DNA of 64,000 nucleotides from assembly GCA_029465975.1 (NCBI GenBank), contig CM055739.1, forward strand, positions 9,107,065 to 9,171,064, given 5' to 3'. The notes beneath the pieces are model-generated. The model saw only the letters and a program-made list of their open reading frames with translations. It had not been told where the DNA came from and did not search any database. The position numbers were made by a program, and so were the translations under genes. The stretch comes from Dallia pectoralis. Lineage: Eukaryota > Chordata > Actinopteri > Esociformes > Umbridae. Shown in pieces: positions 50,474 through 62,215 of the stretch; the first letter of the stretch is position 1, and each line of letters opens with the position of its first letter.

Positions 50474-53400
50474 TGTGTTACCTACCAGTCAGGGTCTCCC
50501 TAAATGGTCGATAGACTCTGTAGAGAATGGTGATCTCCAGCCAGTAGATGTGTATTGTAATACAGAGGCTGGCCAGGAACAGCAGAGACACCAATGGGCA
50601 TGCTATCACCAGAGTCAGTGATGCTATTAACCCAGATAACCAACACAGCACATTGAGAGTTATTTGGGCATTAGACGCAGTTCATATTTAAAGCCAGGAG
50701 TTTCCAATTAGTGATTTAAATAGTCTGAATCATTTTGAATGGAAGTACTGAATCAACCCAGGCCAACAATTGGCTGATTCAATCCCTGAGACCATTCTGA
50801 CCATTCTCTGTAAACCCTAGAGATGTTTGCAGATCATTTGACCATGTGTGCAGTCCCGAAATGCATTGGATTGCTGTCACATGATGGGCCGATTAGATAT
50901 TTGCATTAACGAGCCGTTGGAAAGGTGTACCCAATGATGTGGCCCGTGAGTGTGTTTCAAATGCATGTTTTGTAAGTGATCCTAAACAATTGGTTGTTAA
51001 TGGTTAATAAAGTTCTATTTGACCACATGGAGTGCCAGTCCTGTCATTCGAGGATTGGTCCATGGTTACATTTCTTCTGGCCTGTTCTAGTGATTTGGAG
51101 CAAAACAACGATAAAAAAGACCATGTAAAGTAAGGTGCTCCCAAGAGCGACCAGTGTCAGAGAGCTGCTCTTACCTTTAGGTTTCCTCTTAAGCCTGACG
51201 GTCGCGTTGCTGTTGCCTACAGAGTTATTGGCCAGACATGTGAAGGTGGAGTCCAGGTGTATCAGCTTCACCACTGAGATGTGAGCTGTCCTGACCAACG
51301 TAATCTCTTGAATTGTACGACTGTTCACTTGCCTGGAAAGAAGCACAAGCTCTGTTCTGAGTTCCAAATGACACCATATCCCCTACATAGAGCAACTTCA
51401 GACCAGGGCCGTGCACTCTGATTGCATAGTAAGAATGGCAGAGGGGTGCGTAGAAAAGAAAAATACATATAATCGATTAATGTATTGAATAAAGTATGTA
51501 AGAACACTCACAGCTGACCCATCTTCATAGGTTCCATGGTGCCTTCTGGGTTGCTATGGTAACTAACCCGCCACTCAACTATTGGGTCAAAGGTCTTTTG
51601 GAACCCAAACTGCACCCTACACTCCAGAGTGTGGGGCTGATCTGGTGGCGAGACAATACACGGTTTTATGAAATAATAAATGTGGATGGAGCAACAAGAA
51701 CAGTGCTGCAGAAAATATTATATCCTGTTTGAATCCTGTTTGTTAACGAGAATCGGTTTTGTCTTTTTCGTTTTACTAAACCAATTATTGAGTTTAGGAA
51801 GGATATAACTTGGATGAAACTTAAGATTAAGTGGCTCTTCATAACAGTTACCATGTGAAAAAGCTGAGGACTGAGCAAGAAAAGTGCACAAATGTGCAAC
51901 AAAAGTGAAACATATTTTAACTCATGCAACCAGGTAATCCATAGTTGAAGTCTAGGGCACTTTAAAGGGAATAGAAAGCTTTTTGGGCGGGCAAGCCATG
52001 ACCTAAGAACACAACATCATGTGGACTTTGCTCTAAGAAACGGAGTAGTTGATTACATCAATCAATTGACCATTTGAACATGCAAATCAACACATCCACT
52101 CACCTAACTCCACCTCTTCTGTCTCTTTGCTGTGGGGATAAATCATTCGTGGAGGAACATCTGTGTCACGAGCTGTTGAAGAGACGTTGTGCGTATGGAG
52201 GGTATGTTCATTTGCTTCTATGTCATGTGTGTGTGTGTGTGTGTATGTGTATTCATCTGTCTTGGTGTCGGCGTACAGGTTGGAACAGTTGCCCCGTACT
52301 CACATATGACTGAGACCTTCACATGTTTTCTAACTGTCCAGTGGATTCCATTGCCTTGGCTATATGTGTAATCGCAAAAATAATCTTCGGAGTCATTCTC
52401 ATAGACATTGCCCAGGTGAAGGATCTGTTGGTCCACCACACGAATGTCCCGGCTCTTTATTGCGCAAATAGGTGTGGCATTCTGAAGAGATATGTACAGG
52501 TCATTTATTCTACAGAGATACATACAGGTGGGGCGTTCTGAAGAGATATGTACACAGGTTATTCATTCTACAGAGATACATACAGGTGGGGGGTTCTGAA
52601 GAGATATTTACAGGTTATCCATTCTACAGAGATACATACAGGTTATTCATTCTACAGAGATACATACAGGAGGGGGGTTCTGAAGAGATATGTACAGGTT
52701 ATCAATGCTACAGAGATACATATAGGTGGGGTGTTCTGAAGAAATATGTACAGGTTATCCATTCTACAGAGATACATACAGGTGGGGGGTTCTGAAGAGA
52801 TATGTACACAGGTTATTCATTCTACAGAGATACATACAGGTGGGGGGTTCTGAAGAGATATGTACAGGTTATCCAGTCTACAGAGATACATACAGGTTAT
52901 TCATTCTACAGAGATACATACAGGTGGGGGGTTCTGAAGAAATATGTACAGGTTATCCATTATACAGAGATACATACAGGTGTGGCGTTCTAAAGAGATA
53001 TGTACAGGTTATCCACTATACAGAGATACATACAGGTTATCCATTCTACAGAGATACATACAGGTTATCAATTCTACAGAGATACATACAGGTTATCCAT
53101 TCTAAAAAGATACATACTGGTTATCCATTCTACAGAGATACATAGAGATTATCCATTCTACAGAGATACATACAGATTATCCATTCTACAGAGATACATA
53201 CAGGTTATCCATTCTACAGAGATACATACAGGTTATCCATTCTACAGAGATACATACAGATTATCCATTCTACAGAGATACATACAGATTATCCATTCTA
53301 CAGAGATACATACAGATTATCCATTCTACAGAGATACATACAGATTATCCATTCTACAGAGATACATACATGTTATCCATTCTACAGAGATACATACAGA

Positions 53401-56400
53401 TTATCCATTCTACAGAGATACATACAGGTTATCCATTCTACAGAGATACATACATGTTATCCATTCTACAGAGATACATACAGGTTATCCATTCTACAGA
53501 GATACATACATGTTATCCATTGTACAGATACATACAGATTATCCATTCTACAGAGATACATACAGGTTATCCATTCTACAGAGATACATACAGATTATCC
53601 ATTCTACAGAGATACATACATGTTATCCATTCTACAGAGATACATACAGGTTATCCATTCTACAGAGATACATACAGGTTATCCATTCTACAGAGATACA
53701 TACATACATGTTATCCATTGTACAGAAACATACATGTTATCCATTGTACAGATACATACAGATTATCCATTCTACAGAGATACATACAGATTATCCATTC
53801 TACAGAGATACATACAGGTTATCCATTCTACAGAGATACATACAGATTATCCATTCTACAGAGATACATACAGATTATCCATTCTACAGAGATACATACA
53901 GATTATCCATTCTACAGAGATACATACATGTTATCCATTCTACAGAGATACATACAGGTTATCCATTCTACAGAGATTCATACAGATTATCCATTCTACA
54001 GAGATACATACATGTTATCCATTCTACAGAGATACATACAGATTATCCATTCTACAGAGATACATACATGTTATCCATTGTACAGATACATACATGTTAT
54101 CCATTGTACAGATACATACAGATTATCCATTCTACAGAGATACATACAGATTATCCATTCTACAGAGATACATACAGGTTATCCATTCTACAGAGATACA
54201 TACAGATTATCCATTCTACAGAGATACATACAGATTATCCATTCTACAGATACATACAGATTATCCACATACAGGTTATCCATTATACAGAGATACATAC
54301 AGGTGTGGCGTTCTAAAGAGATATGTACAGGTTATCCACTATACAGAGATACATACAGGTTATCCATTCTACAGAGATACATACAGGTTATTCAATTCTA
54401 CAGAGATACATACAGGTTATAAAAGATACATACTGGTTATCCATTCTACAGAGATATCCATTCTACAGAGATACATACATCCATTCTACAGAGATACATA
54501 CAGGTTATCCATTCTACAGAGATACATACAGGTTTTCCATTCTACAGAGATACATACAGATTATCCATTCTACAGAGATATTATCCATACAGATACATAC
54601 AGATTATCCATTCTACAGAGATACATACAGATTATCCATTCTACAGAGATACATACATGTTATCCATTCTACAGAGATACATACAGATTATCCATTTATC
54701 CATTCCTACAGATACATACATGTTATCCAGATACATACATGTTATCCATTCTACAGAGATACATACATGTTATCCATTCTACAGAGATACATACAGGTTA
54801 TCCCATACAGAGATACATACAGGTTATCCATTCTACAGAGAGATACATACATACAGATTATCCATTCTACAGAGATACATACAGGTTATCCATTCTACAG
54901 AGATACATACAGATTATCCATTCTACAGAGATACATACATGTTATCCATTCTACAGAGATACATACAGGTTATCCATTCTACAGAGATTCATACAGATTA
55001 TCCATTCTACAGAGATACATACATGTTATCCATTCTACAGAGATACATACAGATTATCCATTCTACAGAGATACATACATGTTATCCATTGTACAGAGAT
55101 ACATACATGTTATCCATTGTACAGAGATACATACAGATTATCCATTCTACAGAGATACATACAGATTATCCATTCTACAGAGATACATACAGATTATCCA
55201 TTCTACAGAGATACATACAGATTATCCATTCTACAGAGATACATACAGATTATCCATTCTACAGAGATACATACAGATTATCCATTCTACAGAGATACAT
55301 ACAGATTATCCATTCTACAGAGATACATACAGATTATCCATTCTACAGAGATACATACAGATTATCCATTCTACAGAGATACATACATGTTATCCATTTA
55401 TCCATTCTACAGAGATACATACAGATTATCCATTCTACAGAGATACATACAGATTATCCATTCTACAGAGATACATACAGATTATCCATTCTACAGAGAT
55501 ACATACAGATTATCCATTCTACAGAGATACATACAGATTATCCATTCTACAGAGATACATACAGATTATCCATTCTACAGAGATACATACATGTTATCCA
55601 TTGTACAGAGATACATACATGTTATCCATTGTACAGATACATACACATGTACATGGATCTGGGTGTGTAGACCTACATGCCATTGGAGGCTCTCTAGTTG
55701 ATATCTGGTTTTATTTTCTGGGCCTCACAAATATCAAATTAGCCTTCTTTTTCATACATTCATCGGAATCACCCCAGAATCACATTCTGAATTCACCCAT
55801 CGAGTAATTCTGTTACTGCTTGTTAAAAACAAACTTGGAAAAATCACCTTGTACCATGAGACATTCTGACCTCTGACCACCGAATCATTTCCACAGTTGA
55901 CCCCGGGGCAGTGAATCTGGCCACCTTGACCCAGAACCAGAGTTTTCCCACTCTTCTCTTTAATTCCACACCCAAGACTGCCTTTCTCCAGCACCTCTAA
56001 AGAGAAGCGTATCATGGCACCACTGTGGAAACACACATTCACAATTCATTAGCAAAATTCACAATTATGTTGCTTAAAGGACAATGCAGTTGTCCAGCAC
56101 TGTTCTGGTTTGGGGGGTAGTAATGAAATAGGGGAGCCTTGCCTCATTGCTCTCTGGGGACTCTTTGTGGCACCCAGGGTGCCTGTGAGCTCAGTTAAAG
56201 CAGAAGGCCGGAGACTGTGTTCCAAATGTAGGACAGAGGATGAAGGGATGGGGTTCATTTGAGATTCGCCAGTCAGTTTGAAGTGAACACTGAGAATAAG
56301 TCTGACCCAATGAGTCAATACTAATCCACTCAAATAGAGTCAACGTTAACCATGTCAAATAGAGTCGAGTCAGTACAAAGCCTGTCAAATAGAGTCAACG

Positions 56401-57822
56401 TTAACCATGTCAACTAGAGTCGAGTCAGTACAAAGCCTGTCAAATAGAGTCAACGTTAACCATGTCAACTAGAGTCGAGTCAGTACCAAGCCTGTCAAAT
56501 AGAGCCAACGTTAACCATGTCAAATAGAGTCGAGTCAGTACAAAGCCTGTCAAATAGAGTCAACGTTAACCATGTCAACTAGAGTCAACATTAACCATGT
56601 CAAATAGAGTCGAGTCAGTACAAAGCCTGTCAAATAGAGTCAACATTAACCATGTCAAATAGAGTCGAGTCAGTACAAAGCCTGTCAAATAGAGTCAACG
56701 TTAACCATGCCAAATAGAGTCGAGTCAGTACAAAGCCTGTCAAATAGAGTCAACGTTAACCATGTCAACTAGAGTCGAGTCAGTACAAAGCCTGTCAAAT
56801 AGAGTCAACGTTAACCATGTCAAATAGAGTCGAGTCAGTACAAAGCCTGTCAAATAGAGTCAATATTAACCATGTCAAATAGAGTCGAGTCAGTACAAAG
56901 CCTGTCAAATAGAGTCAACGTTAACCATGTCAAATAGAGTCGAGTCAGTACAAAGCCTGTCAAATAGAGTCAACGTTAACCATGTCAAATAGAGTCAACA
57001 TTAACCATGTCAAATAGAGTCGAGTCAGTACAAAGCCTGTCAAATATAGTCAACATTAACCATGTCAAATAGAGTCGAGTCAGTACAAAGCCTGTCAAAT
57101 AGAGTCAACGTTAACCATGTCAAATAGACTCGAGTCAGTACAAAGCCTGTCAAATAGAGTCAACGTTAACCATGTCAAATAGAGTTGAGTCAGTACAAAG
57201 CCTGTCAAATAGAGTCAACGTTAACCATGTCAAATAGAGTTAGGTAGAGTCAATACTAACCCTGTCATGCATGTGTATGTCCCAGAGTGCTCTGCAGAAA
57301 CGTTTAAGAAGCAAAGCGCATTCCCGCATCTTTTCACAGCCACATCGTCTATAAATTGATTTCTATCGCTGCTGGTTTCCTCGTCTGACCTCATCCAATT
57401 GGACTTCTCTGGTCCGGCTGACTTGTTGTAGAGGCGTCCACAGAGACCAGTAGAGAACGGCTTGGCACACTGCATCACAAACACATCTCCAGAGATAGCT
57501 TTGTATCCATACATCTCCGTCGCCGAGCCTGGTTTCAAACCTTCAGCTGTACCACAAAACAACATGATCAACTCATACAGATGTGAAGCAACCTAGTACC
57601 AATGGCATTCAGCACACCAGGTCAATAACCATGTCATTCCTATCTGGTAAAAAACAGGAATGCTATTATTATCATTTTCATCTTTCCAATTTTGTTTGCT
57701 ACGATGAGAATGTGACAGCTGAATACATAAATACCTTCTTTGTTTTCCCGTTGACGTTCACATAAGGAGTTCTGCAGAAAACAAGTGGAGATGACGACAG
57801 CCAGGGTGACAGCAGTGTGCAT
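47160..57822 (-). CDS. il18rap: Interleukin-18 receptor accessory protein (beta chain)
   Basis: Signalling chain of the IL-18 receptor, single-pass membrane protein. Exons in order: 57735-57822, 57261-57546, 55848-56022, 52304-52481, 52104-52172, 51512-51641, 51175-51332, 50486-50623, 48526-48696, 47160-47599; phases agree, 610 aa (human 599). Signal peptide MHTAVTLAVVISTCFLQNSL; Ig1 about residues 30-125 (CGNALCFLNVSAEHSGTYTC); Ig2 125-242 (GQGGQIHCPGVNC, DYFCDYTYSQGNGIHWTVRK); Ig3 266-361 (LECRVQFGFQKTFDPIVEW, STFTCLANNSVGNSNATV); TM in exon 50486-50623 (VIACPLVSLLFLASLCITI); TIR from about 409 with box 1 EFDAFVSY, box 2 GYRLCLLERDLLPGG, box 3 SRFW. The Ig2 and Ig3 wording matches IL18RAP rather than IL1RAP or IL1R1. 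Most introns are filled with minisatellites. Confidence 0.93.
47563..47740. repeat. 88-bp tandem duplication covering an il18rap exon start
   Basis: CTACTGTGGATGGCCCA at 47563 recurs at 47651. The second copy holds 37 bp of the terminal TIR exon plus its acceptor, then the flanking GAGTTAACAC repeats. Confidence 0.92.
47741..48525. other. il18rap intron
   Basis: CA run at 47765-47786; otherwise unique. Confidence 0.5.
48743..49862. repeat. 39-bp minisatellite, about 28 copies
   Basis: Unit GTGCCAATGAATACACACTT plus AGGGCAGAATGGGGTAACT, in the il18rap intron between exons 48526-48696 and 50486-50623. Because 39 is divisible by 3 and the unit lacks stops, both strands stay open for over 370 codons. 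Confidence 0.97.
49909..49955 (+). mobile_element. Tc1/mariner terminal fragment
   Basis: TACAGTGGATATAAAAGTCT plus ACACACC is a recurrent fish Tc1-like terminus. Only the end survives. Confidence 0.6.
49956..50485. repeat. il18rap intron ending in a (TG)n tract
   Basis: Unique to 50280, then TG runs at 50284-50300, 50325-50340 and 50381-50474, ending next to the donor of the TM exon. Confidence 0.85.
51044..51174 (-). other. il18rap: Alternative il18rap membrane-anchor tail by intron retention
   Basis: Read-through of the donor after exon 51175-51332 stays in frame for 43 codons, then stops at 51044-51046. The added residues contain a clear hydrophobic segment (LTLVALGSTLLYMVFFIVVL) and a short basic tail (TRTGQKKCNHGPILE). 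This would give a membrane form without the TIR domain. It is an inference from the reading frame. Confidence 0.4.
52484..55675. repeat. 28-bp minisatellite of 3.2 kb, about 110 copies
   Basis: Unit GATTATCCATTCTACAGAGA plus TACATACA, with G/A and TG variants. It occupies nearly the whole il18rap intron between exons 52304-52481 and 55848-56022. The first 500 bp interleave a longer unit that includes CTGAAGAGATATGTACAGG, a copy of the adjoining acceptor. Long open frames here are artefacts. Confidence 0.97.
56335..57258. repeat. 55-bp minisatellite, about 16 copies
   Basis: Unit CAAATAGAGTCGAGTCAGTA plus CAAAGCCTGT plus CAAATAGAGTCAACGTTAAC plus CATGT (period 55: GAGTCAGTAC at 56367 and 56422). 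Each unit is itself a dimer of two related 26-29-bp halves. It runs into the donor of il18rap Ig1 exon 57261-57546. Confidence 0.96.
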
Positions 57823-59174
57823 TCCTCCTCACCACTTAATTTATTCCATTTAAACATAACAAACCATAATGTTTATTGCATTGAAATATGACAAACCCTC
57901 TGGAATTTAGTCTCCACTCTGCGTCTGCTCTAGCTTTTTCTGAAAGCGTATCACTTTCACAACTCTACCACCGGAAATGTGATTTCCTTATAATCTGATC
58001 ATTTCAACTACTGTCTCTGCAATCGACGGAGCTGAGCTTCGGTCATAGCTGAATGTCTCTAAGTGGTCATGTATTCATCGATCAGTTCTTCAGCCCAACA
58101 TCTGCTGAAGCAATATGTGATGAACAGTTTCCTCAACACCCATGTGTCAACATACATTTCCTGTCAAGTTTGCTGCAAATTTATTAAGTAAAAGAAAATT
58201 ACACCATGACGATGTGATCATGTAGCATCTTGTGGTTTCGAAGAAAATGTGTGAAGTGTTAAATGCACAAGCAAGCCTGTTCTGTGAGAAAAGGGTTTTC
58301 CATTCACCATGAGGACATAAATGCCTCTATATTGTAATGTATTTTAGTGTATAATATTGACTCATTTTTGTTCTGTAATGTCAAAATGTTAACTTTTATT
58401 GTACATATACAGTAAATATAATATAAATGAATATTATAATATTTCGACACAGAAGAATACAAACATTTGTAGTAGATCTGCAATTTCCGTTGTATCATTA
58501 TTTATTGTCTATAGATCTGTCAAATGTTTATTTATGTTGCCCATAGATTAAGTTAAATAAAACACATTACAAAATGGTTGTATTATTTGATTTATTCAAT
58601 TTTTCATCAAGACAGCTGACTGAGGAGTCAATGGTTCTCATTTACAACAACAAACTGTGAAAAGTTACATTACATAATTTCTATTAATGTAACATTAATC
58701 ATTAGTCATTAATAAAAGCATTTGAGCCAATGTAATTTGAGTGAATGTAACATTTCTGATATAGTGCACAACATTAGCCTCTGGTACATTATATTTTGCA
58801 TGGTCAAATGTCTGAATCAAAACTCATCCAAGATGACTAGCAATAGTTGCTACAGACAAAACAGTAAATAAGTATAAATCAGTTTTATATAACTTACAAT
58901 GTACAAAGGATAGTAACCCTAACTCATAATGTAGATGTGGAAACATTTTTTTTTTGTATTTAGCAATATTTAACAAGGTCAAATTGCATAATGGTTACTT
59001 TGCCTTTACTTTCTTTAAAAAAAAATAAAAAACCCTGTGTGTCAAGCACTGAAAAGCACACAGCCTTTTGTTAACCTGGGGTTGTTAGAGACTTCTGTGA
59101 GCATATTAAGTTTAGGGTAGTGTGATTTGCTAGGGCAATCTGTCCCAGCCCAGTGGTCTGTGATATTACCCATT
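57823..59174. other. il18rap upstream region
   Basis: AT-rich, with no gene or array. It should contain the il18rap promoter and any non-coding first exon, but no core element stands out. Confidence 0.4.
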
Positions 59175-59250
59175 CTCTAGATCAGGGCTATTCAATTAAT
59201 TTGGAATTGGGGCCAGTTCATGAAACTGAGGCAAAATAAGGGGCCGGAGA

Positions 59251-59502
59251 TTATGAGTAATTATGGTAACAAATAGAGAAATTACAACAACATACTGAAG
59301 GAATCAATATATCAAAGTTAGCATGAGTTGTCTTAAAATGCCTTCTCAAATTATACTCCTTGCACACGGCGAGGCACTCGTTGCAGATTAAGCACACAGG
59401 ATTCACATCAATGGCAATAAACGCGTATTTATCTGTCCATTCATTGTTGAACTGCCTGTTGTCCGAGTCAACTTTTATTTTTTTTAAGGTAGATATTGAC
59501 AT
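59251..59502 (-). pseudogene. BED zinc-finger remnant of the hAT transposase
   Basis: The minus-strand frame reads KIKVDSDNRQFNNEWTDKYA, then PVCLICNECLAVCKEYNLRR and HFKTTH. This is the start of ZBED/GTF2IRD2-like hAT transposases (C-x2-C ... H-x4-H). It ends after about 83 codons with no catalytic domain. It is antisense within the element. Confidence 0.75.
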
Positions 59503-59901
59503 TTTAAACTTTGCGTTTATATCGAAATTTATATCGAAATTACTTCGTGCTTGGCTTGAAAGAAAGTCAGAGCGTTTCGGTCAGAGCTCGGCACTAGAGC
59601 GCACCGCGAATGGGCGATTTTGATTGGTCATGTACCTGTTTTGCCACCATGGCTTAAAGAAGGGCATATCGCCTCATATTGCACGAAATAATTTACAATT
59701 AACAATAGTCATGCGGTGTATGAAACTACCCATATGTAATAACTATACTCAGTTGCGAAACTTTGTTTTTTAAAAAGTGTGTTGGACATTGCTAACACAA
59801 TGCTAAATAATAAATCAGATGTATGTACAATAACCTTACGATGTCCAGCAATCGATCTAAATAGTACATTGGGTTTAATTTGTAGTTTAAGTGTGTACTT
59901 A

Positions 59902-59968
59902 AATGGTCCAGTGGCAGAATTTTTGCCAAGCGTGTCAGAGGTTCTGGGTTCTAGTCCGCACTCGAATA
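59902..59968 (+). pseudogene. tRNA-Gly-like pseudogene fragment
   Basis: GGTCCAGTGGCAGAATTTTT (A-box arm) and GGTTCTGGGTTCTAGTCC (B-box arm) align in spacing to a tRNA-Gly. Stems are broken, so it is not a functional tRNA. Inside the hAT element. Confidence 0.4.
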
Positions 59969-60154
59969 GATTTTTTTTCTCATCAAAACCGATTATGGTT
60001 ATGAGTGGATGAATATCAGGCAGGGACACGTTTGTGTGCATTTTGTTTTGTAATTTCACCGTAACGAATAGTCACCACAACGGATTGAAGCGCGTGTCCG
60101 AGTAAAGACAGTGCGGCATGTGCGCGAACCACAAGAGAACACAGTATCCGTGCC

Positions 60155-60627
60155 TGTCAGGAATACGCTTAGAAACAAGGTTGTGGTTCCAATCGCGGAA
60201 CGCAATATATTTATTGACAGATGTGTAGAAAGGCAGAGGAATAGTCAGGCAGACTGGGTTCTGTCTCGGCAGATCAGAGTTCGAAGACGGTACCAGGGAT
60301 CGGACAAGGACAAGGTCGGTAAGGCAGGCTGATGATCGGGAACAGGAATCACTGGTAGACACAAGACAGGATTAGGCAGACTGGGAGAACGGGACAGGCT
60401 AATAACTGGTACTCTGATCAATCGTATTCATAAGCGCTCAGTAAGTCAGGAACGAACACTACCTCGTACTGATCGAAAGACCAAGTGCTACTTTTTTACC
60501 CCAACTAATTACTGGCAGGTGTGCCTAAAACTCAGGTGATCCTGATCGGGGCTGATCTCTCCCTCTCTCCGGAGATCGGGGAGCTGTCAAAGCTGGCATA
60601 GAGGAGGACAAACCTCCGTTTCTAACA
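60155..60627 (-). mobile_element. Solo LTR nested in the hAT element
   Basis: The 473-bp segment begins TGTCAGGAATACG and ends CGTTTCTAACA (TG...CA). It is flanked by GTGCC (60150-60154) and GCGCC (60628-60632), a 5-bp target duplication with one change. On the minus strand AATAAA lies at 60210-60215, near the 3' end, as expected for an LTR. No internal region remains. Confidence 0.75.
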
Positions 60628-61221
60628 GCGCCACTGATCGCGGCTGCAACGAGCACTTTGATCACTTGATTTATAAAGCAACACATTTCAGCACTAGATA
60701 GCCTCTTATTTAACAAACGAAACGAATGAATTAAAGACAGAACGAAATGAATGCTCTGCTAGTTCACTGGAGATTTATTTATTTATTTGTATTGGTACAT
60801 TCGTGCCGCGAGATGTTTCAAAAGTGGTGGGGACAATTCCCACCCGCAAATTACGCCTAAAGGGCCGGTTCAAAATCCCTCAAGGGCCGGACCCGGCCCG
60901 GGGGCCGCCAATTGAATAGCCCGGCTCTAGATGATCCACCAGACAGTGGATTAAGCTACTTTGAACTGCTTGAAAATGTATAAGTTTACCCACCCAGACT
61001 CATGTGCATCATGAACATTTCCTCTGTATTATGAATAAAAACTACACACCCATCTGGTTTAAGCCTGACCATACTAGGTTTGTAACATTTATGGCAAGCT
61101 CAACCTACCCAAGCTATCCTCCAATGATTCTCTAATAATTTGAATCGATTTTACATGCACCATGAATACAGTTTTAGCAAATGTTTTGTTATTGTAAATA
61201 TAGGGGTGTGCACTTTAGCAG

Positions 61222-61588
61222 ATGATTGTCACGAGTGGTGAGTAAGGGTACTGCACTGTCTGGTTTCGGGTGCACCCTTTCCTGGTTTATGTTGTTTACA
61301 GCTGTTGGGGATTTGTAATCACTGGGCTATAAAGGGGATGGCTAGTTGTCACTCGTTGCTGTTCATTGTTTCCATGTCACATTGTTAGTTTAGAGGTGAG
61401 TGTTTGTATCACGATTAGTTGTTGTTTGGAGGTGTTCATTTAAGTCGCTATATGCGCATTTTACTTTCATCAACCAAGTTCGTGTTTTTCGCCGTTGTCG
61501 GTTTGTTTTGTGTTTTTATCACTAATAAACCTTATTTAACGGATTTACGGCTTACCACACTACACCTTGGACCGATCGTGACAATGAT
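61222..61588 (+). mobile_element. Solo LTR (LTR retrotransposon)
   Basis: The LTR at 61227-61583 (357 bp) has perfect 8-bp terminal inverted repeats TGTCACGA/TCGTGACA and identical 5-bp duplications ATGAT at 61222-61226 and 61584-61588. Internal CTATAAAGG (about 61327) and AATAAA (61524-61529) are well placed for a promoter and poly(A) signal. The superfamily (Gypsy-like) is a guess. Confidence 0.88.
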
Positions 61589-61904
61589 TGCTGTTTTGCG
61601 TAGTTGTTTCTAAAGAAAAAAATTGTCTGAATTACAAAATTGCATAACATTCACTAATGAATGTGGTTGAAATTTAGCAGAAGAATACATGAAAAAAGGA
61701 ATGTTTTTTAAGGTGTGTGATATTTATATTTTCTTTTGAATCTATCAACTATATAATTCAAATGTAAGTCATATAACAGATTTTCACATCCAAGCAATAG
61801 TGAGTGCATATATATATATATATTTTTTTTACTCAAATCCAAAAGCCTGGCGTCTCTACCAGGTGAGACGCTCTACCAGGTGAGACGGCACTGGCTTATA
61901 GACT

Positions 61905-62087
61905 CTATTGTAAACCCAAAAGGGCTGTCTCCTGACTCAACGGGGACTGTCTAATCCTGGCTGGCATATGGTAACGAAGCTCCTTCCAAAATGATGAGGA
62001 AAGGTGTTCAGAGGTGGAACCCTTCCAGGTGACCTTGTGTCCTGATTGGACCAGCTGCTGCAATTCCTCAGTGGCCTTTAAATCGTC
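61905..62087 (-). CDS. il18r1: Last exon of an IL-1 receptor family gene, probably il18r1
   Basis: The minus-strand acceptor TTATTTTCAG|GACGAT opens a 60-residue frame ending in TAG at 61905-61907. It reads ELQQLVQSGHKVTWKG, then SSSFWKELRYHMPARIRQSP, i.e. TIR box 3 (FW) with the usual Trp-Lys strand before it. The length and end (ALLGLQ) fit IL18R1 better than IL1R1 or IL1RL1, and in other vertebrates IL18R1 lies upstream of IL18RAP in the same orientation, as here. The preceding exons must be in the gap or beyond the right edge. Confidence 0.65.
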   Translation of the reverse strand, partial: DDLKATEELQQLVQSGHKVTWKGSTSEHLSSSFWKELRYHMPARIRQSPLSQETALLGLQ

Positions 62088-62119
62088 CTGAAAATAACGG
62101 ATAACAATTTAGCTGCAAA

Positions 62120-62215
62120 TGTAGCTAGCGAATACAGCTAGTAAGTATAGCTGGCGAATGTAGCTATAGCTAATGCAGCTGGCTAATGCAGCTAGCTAAT
62201 GTAGCGAGCAAATCT
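62120..62215. repeat. Imperfect GCTAGCTAATGTA repeat
   Basis: About 7 degenerate copies of (A/T)GTAGCTAGC(G/T)AAT, about 30 bp from the acceptor of the IL-1R-like exon. Confidence 0.75.

Larger units (their letters stand above)
59175..60932. mobile_element. hAT-type DNA transposon, non-autonomous, with 8-bp target duplication
   Basis: The element runs 59183-60924, flanked by CTCTAGAT at 59175-59182 and 60925-60932. The ends are CAGGGCTATTCAATT and, inverted, CCGGGCTATTCAATT (one mismatch in 15). An 8-bp duplication and CAG-type ends are hAT hallmarks. Most of the transposase is absent. Confidence 0.9.

Noticed and set aside
53000..55807. Open frames of up to 693 codons (HSTEIHT/RYIQVIHS repeats)
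   Set aside because: Translation of the 28-bp intron minisatellite; it stays open in several frames because the unit lacks stops.
59902..59968. Functional tRNA gene
   Set aside because: Acceptor and anticodon stems do not pair; a decayed tRNA-like fragment inside a transposon.
61419..61613. Small plus-strand frame with hydrophobic residues (YMRILLSSTKFVFFAVVGLF)
   Set aside because: It lies wholly across the solo LTR and is not a known protein.
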